A stretch of 64,000 bases of DNA. Source: Polytrichum commune. Its lineage: Eukaryota > Streptophyta > Polytrichopsida > Polytrichales > Polytrichaceae. Numbering within the stretch: position 1 is the first letter of the stretch; each line of letters starts with the position of its first letter. The position numbers and the translations under genes are program-made. The notes below the pieces were generated by a model. It searched no databases. It was given only the letters and a program-made list of their open reading frames with translations, and was not told where the DNA came from. Below, one piece after another: positions 48,142 through 61,441 of the stretch. The stretch lies in NCBI GenBank assembly GCA_950295325.1, contig OX485805.1, forward strand, positions 21,563,501-21,627,500, written 5' to 3'.

Positions 48142-49290
48142 TAAGTACGGTGACCATGTGTTGATTACTTTTGAGATCAAAGATGAGGGGGGTTGAAAGA
48201 CCCTATCAGTTAATTCAATAACCACACGTGCCTTTCAATCTCAAGTAGCAAGCTTTATGAGGAAGTGCGTTTGAGTTGCCTATTCTTTTAATAGTGGTAC
48301 CCAATAAGGATTATTCCATAAATATTAGGATTAAAAAAAAAACTTAATAATAAACTCTTCTTCGGTCTTCTCTTATCATGTCATAAGATACTGCGTTCTT
48401 GAAAGCTCCAACATATTTTGATCCTATATGATTACATGTTTCAAAGACAAAGCATAGCCATGCTTGAAGTGATGAAGCAACTAAGAAGAATTAAGGACAT
48501 GCAACTACTAGGTAACACAAGAAAGACTGCATTGATGACATTCATTGTCCAATGCATCCTTCAACTTAGTTTATTTTAATGGTTATGATTTTCCAAACCA
48601 TGATTAGCTTAATGCATATGATCTAGTAGCATGGTCCCAACCCCAATTCTTTTAATTTTGTCTCTAGGTTCCATACCACTCATTGCCCTGTGCTCTCATA
48701 TTGGTTGTTGCTATTTAAGTTATAAGTATTTAGGATCTCCCTAGGCCAAGGTATGTGACGATGTTGTGAGCACTTCCAACTCCACATACAATTTTGGACG
48801 TTAGATCAAATCAAGAATCGTCTCATTCAATTAACAATTGTAGTTCACAAAGATTGTCATTCAAGTAAGAACAAGAGTTGAGATGGAAACTATAAGAAGT
48901 CAAGGTTGAGATAGAAGTTAGAAGAAGTTGAGATAGAAGTTCCCATCGTTCTAACTATTGAGTCAAGAACGGCGTCCACACTTTCAACACATAAGTCTAA
49001 TCTCATTGTACCATGTGTGACTTTGGCGTATGTTCACGATTCTAAGCCTTGCCATACACCACTCACAAGTGATGTGCGGGCTCAGAGATCTCAGACACAT
49101 GTAATAAATACATATATAAGATTTTAAAGAATGATAAATGCATGAATACATGCCCTTCCCAAATACGTTGTTAATATATGTCAATTGAGTCCCACCGAAC
49201 TAAATTAATTCTCTTACCAACTCAACCAAAATTAAGATCCATAGACTACATAAAGTCTCTATGCATTTTCATCTTCCACGAAACTTTACC
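48142..49290. other. Intergenic stretch upstream of the kelch gene
   Basis: No gene or element recognised. Base composition shifts to GC-rich from about 49330, where the transcribed leader of the next gene probably begins. Confidence 0.5.
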
Positions 49291-49299
49291 CCATGCGCC

Positions 49300-49898
49300 C
49301 TATGATTCTCGGGTGGAGAAACTCGGCCTCTCGCTTTAGCTACTTACCCTTCTCCTCTTGGACAAACCCAGGGCTGACAACCCCACGGGGCACGCCGCGG
49401 ACGCGCGGCTGCGTCCGTCAGTACTTTCTATGCTCCTGGTCCTGCGCGCCTCGCCCTGCAATGCCCGTCATCGTCGTTGATGCTTCAAGGTTGCTGCAAC
49501 GCTAAGGTCCCCCCCGGGGCCTTGAATGCGATCACAAGAAAGCATCGCACTTCATAGCGGTAGATATCATCATGAAAGCATGCAAGCGGCCATGGTTTCG
49601 CACAGATTCATCACAGTGCAATCAAGATGCCGTGTCGAGCCTGCTACTTACCACAGCTCATAAATTTACTGTAGCCATTTCTAGCCTGCCGCTCGTGGAT
49701 GACATCGCAGTGGCACACTCTCATTTTGGCATTGCTATTTCCGGTGTCTTCGAGCGTGGGCTGCATTGCTGTTTAGCTGAGCCTGTTGCGCCGGGGATGC
49801 CAACCTTGCTGCTGCTGCTGCTGAGGGGTTATTCCTTCGCGGCGCTGTGATCGGAGGTTTCGTCCAGATAGCCATGAGAGGGAGGAATCTGTGATGAA
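49300..49898 (+). promoter_or_regulatory. Probable 5' leader of the kelch gene
   Basis: This GC-rich stretch precedes the start codon at 49899. It has several short upstream open frames (for example an ATG at 49572 opening 92 codons) and a (GCT)n run near 49809-49823. No TATA box is clear. The region is inferred from position and composition only. Confidence 0.35.
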
Positions 49899-52800
49899 AT
49901 GGCAATGGCGGGATCATTGGAGGCGCGCGAGGGTTCGGGTTACAGCGGCGGGGGTTTGAGTGATGCGGAGGAGGCGGCTGTGTTGCGAATGAAGGAATCT
50001 GTGAGTTGTCAGGGTGTAGAAAGAGGCGGCCATATGGAGGAAGGAGGGGGCCAGGGTTCGGACGAAGGTTTTAGCGATGTTTGGAGGGAGAACGATCGCC
50101 CTGGTAGAGAGCTTAATGGCGCCGGTGGTGTTGCAGAAGACGAAGAAGAGAGCGTATTAGTGCGAGAAAATGGCATGGCATTGGAGAGCGAGGATGTGGA
50201 GGAGGAGGAGGAGTCACCTGCTGTTATTAATTTTAGAGAGGATCAGCACGAAGCATCAGGGAGTCCTGCTGTTGTAACGAGCGACGAAACTCCTCACGAA
50301 AATGTAGCTTATGTAGAGGAGAAGAGGAACGGGGAAAACGCTGATGATGAGAAGTCTTCCTCTCCTTTGAGAGAGACGCCTGATGTTATTGTGAGCAGTC
50401 AGGGAAAGGAAAATGGCAAGGGAGGGTTTATAGCATCGTTCCTGCGGAGAGGTCGAAAAGGTGGTCTTGGCGGTGACGAAGGGAAGCGAGATGGGTTCTC
50501 GAGAGGTTTTTCGAAAGTGCGGTATACCTATCAAAGCTCCGGTGTCCGGAAGACTATGGTGATGACACCCGAGGGTATGGCTACCGAGGAGGAGGAACAA
50601 ATGAGGCCGGATATTACAACAAGCAGGCCTAGTGTAGACGAGGAGGAGATAACTCCAGCAGCGGAGTGCAACGCTAACTATAGCCCCCCCGCACACTCAT
50701 TGCATGAAGATGATGACAGGGGTGTGTTCAAGGATGCGATTGGAGACGAACGTGGAGCAGAAAGCTCTGAGGACAATGGGGGTGTATTTTATGATGCCAA
50801 GGAAAATGGTAGTGAGGGTGCAGTATCGAACGGCAGTTTTAGTGCCAGTGACAGGCATGGGGGAATGGAAGACTCTAATAATGAGGGCAGCAGTAGAATG
50901 ATGATGGAAACAGCAGATGTGGATGTTAATGTGTTGAGTGGAAGGCAAGTGGAGACGAAGCATTCCGTGTCATCAAGAAAGAAAAAGTCTTTTGTAGAGA
51001 AAGGGAGGGCGCCGCCTGATGGGTTTTGTAGCGGAAGAGATTTGATGATGAATGCGGATTCGCTCATTGGAGCAGAGAGAGCTCACGACTCCAAGCGGGA
51101 TGGATATATCACCTCTCGACTATTCGCGAAGCCGCTAGCTGGCAGGGTATTTTCTTCTATTCTACTTTTAGACCCTTTTTCCGCTAATCTTTAGTTCGTG
51201 AAGCATCGTGATGAAAGCGCCACAGGTTGTTGGATCCAGCAGTCAGTCACAAGCGAGGATCTTCCACGTCCCTTCCGGATCAGCTACCAGAAAACTAAGT
51301 CCGCAGCCTTCTCATCTTACTCTCTCGAATTGAAGACAATTTAATGTTCCAGTTTCCAATCTTGGACAAACGCCTTTGCAGTAGTTTAAGGGTGGGATTA
51401 CATTAGCGTCCGGGGTTCAAGAAAACTTGGGGTCACCCTCTTAATGAACCTTACTTTGGGATTAATGAGTGGACTCATGATTGGACCCAAGCTTGAAGAT
51501 TGGTTTCTCAAACTTGGAGGAGTATTTTTCTTAAGTGCGAACCGCCGAAAGTTGGCTGGAAGTGATGCCCCGTTAGCGCCACTTCAAATTTTCATACCTT
51601 GGGCCTGGACCCTGTTCAAGTCCAAGACCCCAATGAGAACTTCTTGGGTCTAAATTTTTGCTTTCGACAAATAAGATCGCTCGATTTTGGAGTGTCTGCT
51701 CTTGGACCCTAGAGTAAACCCAGTTTAAGTTTTATGGCCGCCGTATCCACGTCTTCATCGAGATGAGCGAACGTTTAGGAAAGCATGCAGGAAAAGTGAG
51801 CCTGAGAGTTTATTATTAACAACCCAGTGAAGGGCGATTTGCGCAGTGCACAGATGTCCAGTGCAACCTGTGATTTTTGACGAATCAATGAACAAAAGTG
51901 AGTGCAAGTTATAAGATTCCGCCAGCTATGATAGCAGGGTTTACGGAGTGTTCTGTGCATTAGAAAGATAGTGGGCCTTGCATTTAATGTGTTCAAAGTT
52001 CCTCAATTCAGTCTTCAGGTGTTGGCTGATGTTGTGCAACTTCAAACATACTCGAACTGCTCAAACAAATCGATAACTGACGAATGGTTTTGTGACCACT
52101 TTCATCTGGCCCAACCTCGGAACTCCTTGACGTCATGTCCTTGCCATTGGAGTTGGGCGTTGTTTTCCTTAACCTGCGAGAGAACGTATGGAAAAATTCT
52201 CGAAACTACAGTGTGGCAATACTCTTATGTGCTGTAGTTGGGTATATCTTTGACCTACATTTTATGTATTCCAAGGTCAATTCGGACGATTTGCAAAACT
52301 TCACTTTGAATTCTCATCCAGTATTTTTGATATCAGGATGACTTTTTGAGCAATTTCAGCACACCGTCACCAAATGTGGGGGCTCAAGCCGATAACAAAC
52401 TAGGTTCAATGGGCAGCTTTGAAATCACATTTGACGATGTTGGAGATGCGCAAGGCTGGAACAATGTGTATCCACGTGGAGAGAAACCTGAACCCCGTTA
52501 CTTTGTGAGGTCCCTCTCAACTTGCATTGTGTTCCACCGCCCAGTATTCTGGCAATACTGACTACTGTTGAGGACTCTTTTGCATGATCATCTGTGTGAG
52601 TCTTAAATGATTTTAGGTGATATTCACTGACAGTATTGAAATCCATGCTGTAGTGCTTCTCACTCTTTTGCACATTCTTAGCTATTAATCAAATATGCTA
52701 GAGCATTATACACACACGTGGGTTGTACATTCTATGAAGCCAGTGTGGTGGAAAGTGTCACCCTTCGGTGACAGGAAATGATTTGGGATTCTTGCAGCAT

Positions 52801-55800
52801 GCAGCAGCTGTGGTGGGACGGAAGATGGTCGTGGCAGGTGGTCAAACTGCATCTGGACCTAGCAATGATCTGAAGGTATCTCCATTTGCTTCTCAGGAAG
52901 TTGTGTTGCATTGTGATCGGGTTGGTGGACCTCCTATCTCTTCAAATGTATTTATTTTGAAACCAGAGTATATGCTATGGATATGCAGATGCTGCATCTT
53001 GGTCGAATGACATGGTCAGAATTGGGGAGAGGAGAAGCTCCAGTCAAGGGACAAGTTGGAAGTGGGAAATCTGGGCCTCTGGAAATTCCTTCATGCAGGG
53101 GTCATAGCCTGGTAAGCAGAAGTCCTGCTTTTCTTACTGTGATTTTGTGGTGGATTCCACTTTATGTTCACGGCCAATATCCTATTCCAGGTTCTATATT
53201 GGCCACAATCAGTTCTATATTGGCTATTTATTGTTCTGGGCTGATGATTAGCTTTGAACTACTAGCTGATAAAAGTCAGTGGGGGAATGATGGAAGCTGG
53301 TCATTTTCAAACATGATGTATGTGATGGTCTGATGCTATTGATCGACTTTTCACAATGTTAAACAATGTTCCAGTTGCACCTTGTGTTTGTTGGATATAT
53401 TCCCACCAAGTCTTTTAGGACCTACTCTGTATCTGTTGTCTATGTGCTGCTTGAAGTATTTCTGTTCATTTCTGACATGCAATCTGTTTGAGTGCTGTCG
53501 TGCAGATTTCTTGGGGAAAAACTGTTCTTTTAGTTGGTGGAGATTTAAATCCCTCATCTGATAGAATTGAAGGTAAATCATCTGATTATATAATGGTTAA
53601 AATATGGTAATGTCTGTGTACACATCTCTTGAATTAATGGACTTTTTTGATTTTGGAATTTGAAGAAGAATTATTTACACTCCTTCAGTGCTCACATACA
53701 TGGATGAACCAATAGCTATTGCAGTATTTGATGGACTTATCCTCTCACCATGTGCGATGCACTTTCAAAATTCCTGAGAGGAAGCCACCTAAAGCTCAAC
53801 TATTTTGGTCTAGCAGTCAGAATAAGAGAAATCTTGTCCATCAGATTCTTTGGTAACATGTTTGTGGTTTTTTACACAATGGCAGTGTGGTCTTTTGATT
53901 TGGAGACTGGGTGTTGGACAAAAATCACAGCGAAAGGAGAAGTTCCGGTACAAGCTCTCTTTCAAGCAATAATTACGACTCTGTCTCTTCCTCACTCTTT
54001 GCATAAAGAACCACATAGCACGAACAGGACTTGAACACTGACTCTCATTGAGGACCAACCTTTCTTAGTGATTCACCAGAAATCACATGTCATTGTTTTG
54101 AAATCATGTCCACAATATTAGCTTAGATGGGTATCTGGTTCAGGTTTGCCTTTTGAAGTATGTGTTGGTTGGATGAAGACTTTCTGCATGGGTGAATTGC
54201 TTCTGTAAATGATTACTGTGTTCCCTATTTAGGACTTGTTGATAAGTTTCATTTGCCTGCTTCTCTTGGTGCCCGTTTTGACCAATTTATAGGCTATAAG
54301 AATCCGGTATTGCATAGCTGTTATGTGAGTAATTGTATTCTGTTGCAGTCAGCAAGAAGTGGTCAAAGTGTGACAAGAGCAGGGAGCATACTTATCATGT
54401 TTGGAGGTGAAAATGCAAAGGGTCACAAACTGAACGACCTTCACATCCTTGACCTAAAGTCTCTGATGTGGCTGCCCTTGCACACTGCGTAAGTTTGACA
54501 ACCTTCTTTCTTGCCGTCCTTAAGCTCTCTGGCTTCCTTGCCAAACCGGATTTTAAAGACAAAGTTGAAACCATGGTTATGTTTGCAGTAATATGAGGAT
54601 GTGTGTTCACCTGAAGCAGATTATGTATGCATCTGGTTGCAACATCTGTAGTTTGTAATGGTGTTATTAGGTTCCACTGTAAACTTTTTGATTTAATTAG
54701 TACCATTTATAAAATAAATAAAATTTTTGCCCCTTCCTTCACTGTGTGTGCGACACTATAAATGATTTTCTCTTATTTGGGTTGCTAATTATGTGAGTGA
54801 TTATGGTGCAGAGGTCCTGGTCCTTCACCACGAGCTAGACACTGTGCGGCAATGTACGATGATCGCTTTTTATTGATATTTGGGGGAGCATCGAAGTCTA
54901 AGTCTCTCAGTGATGTATTTGCCCTTGATTTTGAAACGGTGAGTTGTTTCTAAGAAAGATTGTCCTCTCTCCGCGATGAGCTCATCTATTGGTCCTAAAT
55001 TCCAGGTCCATTTTAAAAATACAATATGCATCTTTTGTGGTCTCCTGGAGATTCATCTTCTGTCTATTCTAAACAATTCAATATCTCTCTCTAAGGAGAA
55101 AGGCATGTTAAACCTTCTGAGGTCATGAGGGCACAGTTTGTCTGCAATATATTTTGGAGAACAGAGACATCTTATTGCGTAGGCAAACCGTGATAAACTT
55201 CTGACATATGTATGTGGATGTACACAGATGGAGTGGTCTAAGATGAAAACAAAGGGCACTACCCCTTCCCCCAGGTCAGGGCATGCTGGTGTCTTGGTGG
55301 GTGACAAGTGGTATATTGCTGGTGGAGAAAATCGTGGTGTTGGTGAGCTCATGACTACCCTTGCTAAGGATAGATTTGCTGGATTTACTTAGGCAAGCTT
55401 GATTACACTGCATAATGATGTCTGTCATCATATATTTTACCCCCATGCCAACTCGTGATGTATCTGATGCAGGAGTGGCGGATACACTGATGTTTGATGT
55501 TGGGAAATTAACCTGGTCTGTGGTTGCTACAACCACCCCTAATACAGCTGTTGCCAATCAGGTCCAACACGACCATTGAATGTCTTTGTAGATAGTTCAT
55601 GTGTCCACTCTTTGTGGTTGATATTGCTTATCCTTGATTAGAGTTTAAGTGATGAAGAAAATTAAAAGGCAGTGACTTTTTCTAAAGTGTGGACATAGTT
55701 TTACTATGTCCTCAATTGACAATGTCTATAGGTGGAAATTTACTTTCACTTTTCCTGTACTTTGTATACTGGGTTTGACTTGTGGAGGCTTCAAAAAATT

Positions 55801-58489
55801 CTTTCTTGTTCAGACTGTAAATTGAATGGATTGTATCTTTTCAGGGACTAAGCTTGGTACTTGTTCAACGGAAGGAGAAAACGATGCTGGTTGCGTTTGG
55901 GGGGAAGGGATCTGAACTCTGTAATCAGGTATTTGCATCATTCTCAAAGCAAATAGTATCATTGAAGTGGTTATGAAACTGATAGATCCATTTTCCTATA
56001 AACTGCTGATGTACAGCTATATTGTCTTTGGTAGAGGCACTTAAAAATGCATCAATATTCTAAATGATTGGACAACCAGCACATGATTCATGGAATGAAG
56101 TGTGCATGTGTGATGTGTGGACATGCAGGTGCAAGTCTTGTATATAATGCCGCTGGATCATGTCAAGCCTATGAGTCCTTTGGGAGGCAGCAATGTGGAC
56201 TTGAGTGAGGCACTACCAAATGCTGCTGCAGCCTTTCCAACCCTCTCTGGGGCAGGGCTACCTTGTGCTTGTGTAGATGTTGCCAAAACCCATTTGTATC
56301 CTGCTGCTGGGCAACATTATGGAGGACATTCTTCACCTGGTAACTCACCATCTACAGAGCAGTATATGGATGCTTCACCTGGCCTTGTCCCATTACGGAA
56401 GCGGTATGCAGTTGTTCAAGATGGAAGCAGGAACTATAGTGTACGTCAGCAACCTGAAGAAATTCTATCAAGAGTTCTTAGGGAGACTTCATCACATGAA
56501 AGTACACCCTCACATCATTTTAAGGTTTGTAATTTCCTGCTTCAATTTTGTAATTTTGTCTCCAATGTGACATTTCCATAGCTTCTGTGTTTGTCCTTGC
56601 TTTTAAAATTAGTATTACTAGGAGAGTAGATTTTTTTCTAGTTCCAGCCATATCATGTCATCACTCCTGAACATCTCATTGTCTAGGATTCCATATGCTG
56701 GAATACTATCGTAGTGTAAGAGGACTAAGTTTCCTTGGATCCTCATCCAAGTTATTTGAAGCTTATATGCATGAAATGGTTTGTGTGCAGCCATATGTTT
56801 GCTTCAATTGTCGTATTAGGATTCTATAAATTAGGCACAAGAAAATCTGTATATGCTGTAGGAGTTTGTGTTGGATACATTGTGCTGTTACTTCACCAAT
56901 ATTTCTGAATTATTCTGCTTGGAGCAGGCCTCTGATTCGTTACATCAAGACCTGGAGATCAGGTTTAGTGACATGGAAGCAGGCTCAAGATTGGCCCCCA
57001 TTGCCACCCATAGCTCGAAGACAATGAGAAGGCCTGGAGGATCATCTAGGAGAAAAGAGTCCTTTGACTCTAATCTTTCATCTGTATTGGAAAGTGCAGA
57101 ATATGTGGAAACCTCAAGAAGGGGAACAGGTGATGCTGATGCCAATACTCGGCTTTGGAGACCCCAAACCAATGACAGGTCTGAGGGCTATTACACAAGT
57201 TCAGGGAGGACAACTTGGGAAAGGGAAGAGTCCACTGATAGTCAGCTCCTTGCAGACCTGCAGGATGCTACAACCATGGAAAGGCGAATACATCTGATCA
57301 ATAAATTTAGACAGAGTTTTGAAATGAAACTTGCAGCTTCTGTACGGAAGAATGAAGTAACTGAAGGTCGTCTAGCAACTGCTCTCAAAGGTAAAGAGGA
57401 AGCTGAGAAGAGTCTTGCAGCAGCTTTGAAAAGCAGACAAAAGGCTGAAGGAAAGCTTGCAGCTGCAGTGAAGTTGCAAATGGAGCTCAAAGAAAGGGTT
57501 GTAGGTGCAGAGCAGGCACAAGAGGATTCCAACAACCTGTGCAATGTGGTTCACTCTGAGAATCTCCGGTTGGAACACGATCTTGCCTTTCTTAAGGCCG
57601 TCCTTGAAGATACTCAAAAGGTATAGATGTATACATCTTATGACTCCTCCTTGGTAAGAAAGGCCTTCATCTTGTTAGCAGAATCAAATGCATGACTGCT
57701 TTGCCCAGTGCATTTCTGAAGAATACTTTCAGATTAATCTGTCACCTGTTTGTTCCTATCCTGTGACCTAGTGCTGTATTATATGACGCTGGGTACACTG
57801 TAGTGGTCTTCTGCAGTTATAATCTTCCTGGTGCAAACATTTGAGTAGAGAAAGTATTGAGATATGTCACATCTTCTTTAGTTACATGTACAAATTTATC
57901 TTTCTAATTTGTTATCATTATTTTGGTGTAGATCTTATCTGTTGGTCCACATTGGGTTGAAAGTATCTTGACTCTGGCCATTAATTTCTAGCTCCAAGAT
58001 TAATTGAAAGAAATTCACGTTATAATGGTCTCCAGGTAATGATGTGCACTTGTGTATATTTCCATGTTCATGTTGCATGTAGATTGTTGAGTACTGAAGT
58101 TCTATATTACAGGAGTTGCACTCGACCCGCAGCGTGCTTGCTACAGAACGGTCAAGGTCATTCCAGTTACAGGTAAGTATGGTCACATACTCCATGACTA
58201 ATATGTAAAGAATGTTACAAATCACTTGTTTTAGCAATCTCTCTGATCAACTGTAAGTTTTGTGGTGTATTTCTAGTGGTATTGGTTCTAGCATCAAAAC
58301 AAAAGGGAACTTGCCGCATACTTCACAGTTACAAGTTGTTTGTTTAATTCTTGATTCTTCTGATGGATTCAGATGGAGGTTTTTGATCTGAAGAAAAAAC
58401 TCCCACCAACAACTACGGCAATAGAGAAACTTCCCTCTACACATTCTGCCGAGCTGTCATCAGCTACAGTTCTTACAAACGTAGACTAA
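49899..58489 (+). CDS. Kelch-repeat protein with acidic N-terminus and C-terminal coiled coil (AT5G18590/AT5G04420 type)
   Basis: Fifteen exons join in phase: 49899-51146, 52337-52504, 52798-52875, 52989-53111, 53506-53572, 53886-53947, 54349-54488, 54812-54938, 55228-55342, 55473-55561, 55845-55928, 56129-56524, 56928-57620, 58113-58172, 58373-58489. The product is about 1188 residues. Residues 1-416 are low-complexity and acidic. Residues about 450-785 form a kelch propeller with the double glycines MVVAGGQT, LLVGGD, IMFGGEN, LIFGGAS, YIAGGEN and VAFGGKG. About residues 995-1130 (exon 13) are a coiled coil with repeated Ala/Lys/Glu segments (AAALKSRQKAEGKLAAAVK). The propeller closely resembles Arabidopsis AT5G18590, a relative of the kelch acyl-CoA-binding proteins ACBP4/5; no acyl-CoA-binding domain is seen. 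Kelch propellers bind protein partners; the role here is unknown. The first exon joins by the donor AGG|GTATTT and a 1190 bp intron; its link to the rest rests on matching phase and position, not homology, so a shorter protein starting elsewhere is possible. Confidence 0.85.
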
Positions 58490-59689
58490 TTATTTATGCC
58501 TGGTACCAATGGCTCTATGTGGGTACTAGTACTAGACCATCGTCAATCCTGTACAGTTTTTCAAGATCAAGCAGGGCCACCTGAAATGTTTGAACTGCAG
58601 ACAGAATTTGAATTTCCTTACTTCACTCTGTCTCACTGCGATCCGCATGGAATGTGCTACATCCTCTATGCCCTCACTTAAAGTCATATTGATTAGGATT
58701 GACGGTGCAGATTAGGAAGCATTTGTGATCATTGAATTGGCCACGGGTGAACCAGCCCATACACTGGTACCTTTTAGCGTGGCCTCATAGTTGCAGGCTT
58801 AATTGAACTAGTTCTAGAGTTGGATATTTTTTGGGGTTTACAAGAAACCACCAAAACATGGGGGTTCTAACCCTGGCATGATTGTGATTCGTGAGGGGCT
58901 GGTTCATCAAATGATCTTTTTGAAAGCTGGAAATATATGTCTGAGGTGTACTTTCTACACAGGACCATGCAATTCAAGGAATCTCAAACAATGTAACCAT
59001 TTTGTGGATCATCTTTTTCTGGGCCCTCGGTAGATGTGATATGTTCAAAACATACCTGATCAGTGACAACTTCGTGGAAGTACAGACCAAGATAAAAACA
59101 CTGGATCCAGGTTTTGGAAGGTATTTTGAAATTTCAAAATATGTTATACTGTAGATGCTTGATATTCACAATTGCTAAGTGGATTCTTGAATTCAATTCC
59201 TGATCCAAGCTAACATCTAAAATTATCAGTGGAGTTGGAAGTACTCACAATAGGGCCACATACCACATGGTATCTTATCCATAATGTTGTGGATTGGTAC
59301 AATACCACAAATAAATGTGGAGTGTTTTTGGCTTATGGATAGGCATGAGTGCATGCCATTGTTTTGGGCACAATCACAAGCGCAGAGAGAGAGAGAGAGA
59401 GATGTATTTTTCAGAGCTTTTTTCAAAGCTTGATCTTCCTCTTTTCAGAGGCCCTTTCCTTTCTATTCTTCATCAAAATAAAGCAAGGGTGGGTGGGTGG
59501 AATTTTCCTCAACACAAATCTATTTCCTTTCAAGTCATAGTGTCTATCATTATGCTTGTAGTACTAGGCTTTGTACAATATGGAATGGCTTGATTTTTCA
59601 AGAGTTAACTAAAAACTCTGTCTATGTGGTATGAGTAGTCAGAATGTAGAGATTTGGTGTACTCATTGCATGACTTGTATACATAAGCT

Positions 59690-59905
59690 TAGTCCAGAAC
59701 CTAAGTTCAAAACCTTAGTTCAGAACAGAGTCTAACTCAGCATAAACGTAGTTCGGATTGTAGTCTAACTCTGTAGATATACAATCCGTACCAGAGTCTA
59801 ACTCTGTAGAAGTTTAGCCCAGAATATAGCTTTACTCTGTAGTGTATTCTGCTAAGTAATCATAATCCAGAATATAGTTCTATCTATGTAATGCATTGTG
59901 TTTGG
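59690..59905 (+). repeat. Degenerate tandem repeats (CAGAGTCTAACTCTGTAG core)
   Basis: About five diverged units of 45-60 bp share AGTCTAACTCTGTAG or CAGAATATAG. The core AGAGTNNAACTCT is itself palindromic. Confidence 0.65.
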
Positions 59906-60704
59906 AAGCCAATGTAACTAATGTTACTAATGTCACCAATATCATCATCAAGTAATAGGTTGAGTATATCATATGCAAACTTGTACATATGTATCAATAC
60001 TGTCTCAACTACTTTGTAGTGGTTGTGTGCTAATCAAAATACTATTTCAAAGCAATAACACTACTTTCATGCTTATCATATAATAAGGTGAAAGAGTATT
60101 CAAACTCGAACAATGTACTATTGTTGGTGTAGAAAATGTGAAGAGCTAGCCTCACCTGCACCCGTGCCAACCCAAACATACAAATGTGTGTTAGAAAGGT
60201 GTGTGTCAGGTGTCTTCAGCTAGCTCAGTTGCTATCCATGTCACACATTAACCTCACCTATCAAGTCCATTGATAGTTTACAACATCAATATCAATACTC
60301 ATTACAAATCAATGAGTATACTTACCTGCTCTTTTGCCATGTTGTGTAACTTGATAGTAACAATCTTTAGTACACCAAATGTCAGTTTTTTCACCTCTCC
60401 TCCAACCTTGTTCTCACACTCAAAGTTAAGCGTTTTCCTTCACGCATGTAAAAGAGTTTTCACATGGAAGAATGAGAAGCTTAAGTATTGGTGTGGTCAA
60501 GCAAGGAGGTTGTTTTAGGTCACAGAAACCCTAAAAACGCGAAGTATGGTAACTATTCTTTACCATAGTATTTTAACCCATGGTTAAGTTTAGTTCAACC
60601 TTTTAAATGTGGTGTGGATTCCCTTTAGGTGTCTCAGCCCTATTGGAATGCTCATATTAAATTGTCAATAATGTTACTTTTTAGTTTTAAAGGCAAAATC
60701 AAGA

Positions 60705-60706
<2 letters not shown>

Positions 60707-60772
<66 letters not shown>
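60707..60772 (+). repeat. (AG)n microsatellite
   Basis: An unbroken run of about 33 AG units followed by a T-rich stretch. Confidence 0.97.
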
Positions 60773-60777
<5 letters not shown>

Positions 60778-60921
60778 TTGTTTTTTCCTAGTTTTTGTAA
60801 CATAATCTTCTGATTTGAAGAATCAGTTATGACATTCTAAAGCACGTGCAGGGATATTTGATTCCTATTTTAGCTTCAAAAATAAAATTTCAAGAACCAA
60901 GGTCCGTGATTACATGCATGA

Positions 60922-60966
60922 ATGCCAAGGATAGTGAAGTGGCAAGCTCTCATTAGTGGATACATC
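60922..60966 (+). pseudogene. Possible PPR-repeat remnant
   Basis: The frame reads MPRIVKWQALISGYI, close to the pentatricopeptide core in which a MP...VVSW(N/T)ALISGY block is typical. Nothing around it continues the repeat, so it could be a tiny remnant or chance. Confidence 0.25.
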
Positions 60967-61441
60967 ATCATTGTTGCCTATCTTCAGACACAAAGCCTTC
61001 TCCCACAGTCCCACTCACCAAGATTGAACTTGAAACCCTGCCAAAAACAATCTTATCGACTCTATATTGTCCAAGATGCTTATTATCTAGGAGAACACCC
61101 ACTACACCGCTTCAAGTTGACATTTAGTTGTCGGAGACCTCAATGAAAAGTAAGGATGGAGAATCGGAGATCACCGACATGGAGGCATGGAAACAGATGG
61201 ATATGTTCATCTCAGCTACAGGAATGAAAGAGATCAGATAGTTCAGGTTGAACCTCACCGATAGAAAAGTAAGCTGACATCATAAATGATCGAAGCAGCT
61301 TGGTATGATAGCTCTTCTGTGAACTTTCTGAACTTCTAAATTGGCCTTTCAACCTATCAAACTTCGAACACTTCGGGCATTTCATTGCTCTCATGCTTGC
61401 ATTATTCTAACTTTAGCAGGAGGAGGTTGATTATTTTTGCA

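Larger units (their letters stand above)
58490..60921. other. Downstream flank and intergenic stretch
   Basis: The first part is probably the 3' UTR of the kelch gene. No further gene was recognised. A short (AG)n run lies at 59383-59402. Confidence 0.5.

Noticed and set aside
49572-49850. 92-codon open frame upstream of the kelch gene
   Set aside because: It has no recognisable domain and lies in the probable leader; better seen as an upstream open frame.
50256-51067. Antisense open frames across the first kelch exon (146, 88 and 92 codons)
   Set aside because: The sense frame is open for the whole 1.25 kb and joins the kelch exons in phase. The antisense frames reflect the purine-rich sense strand.
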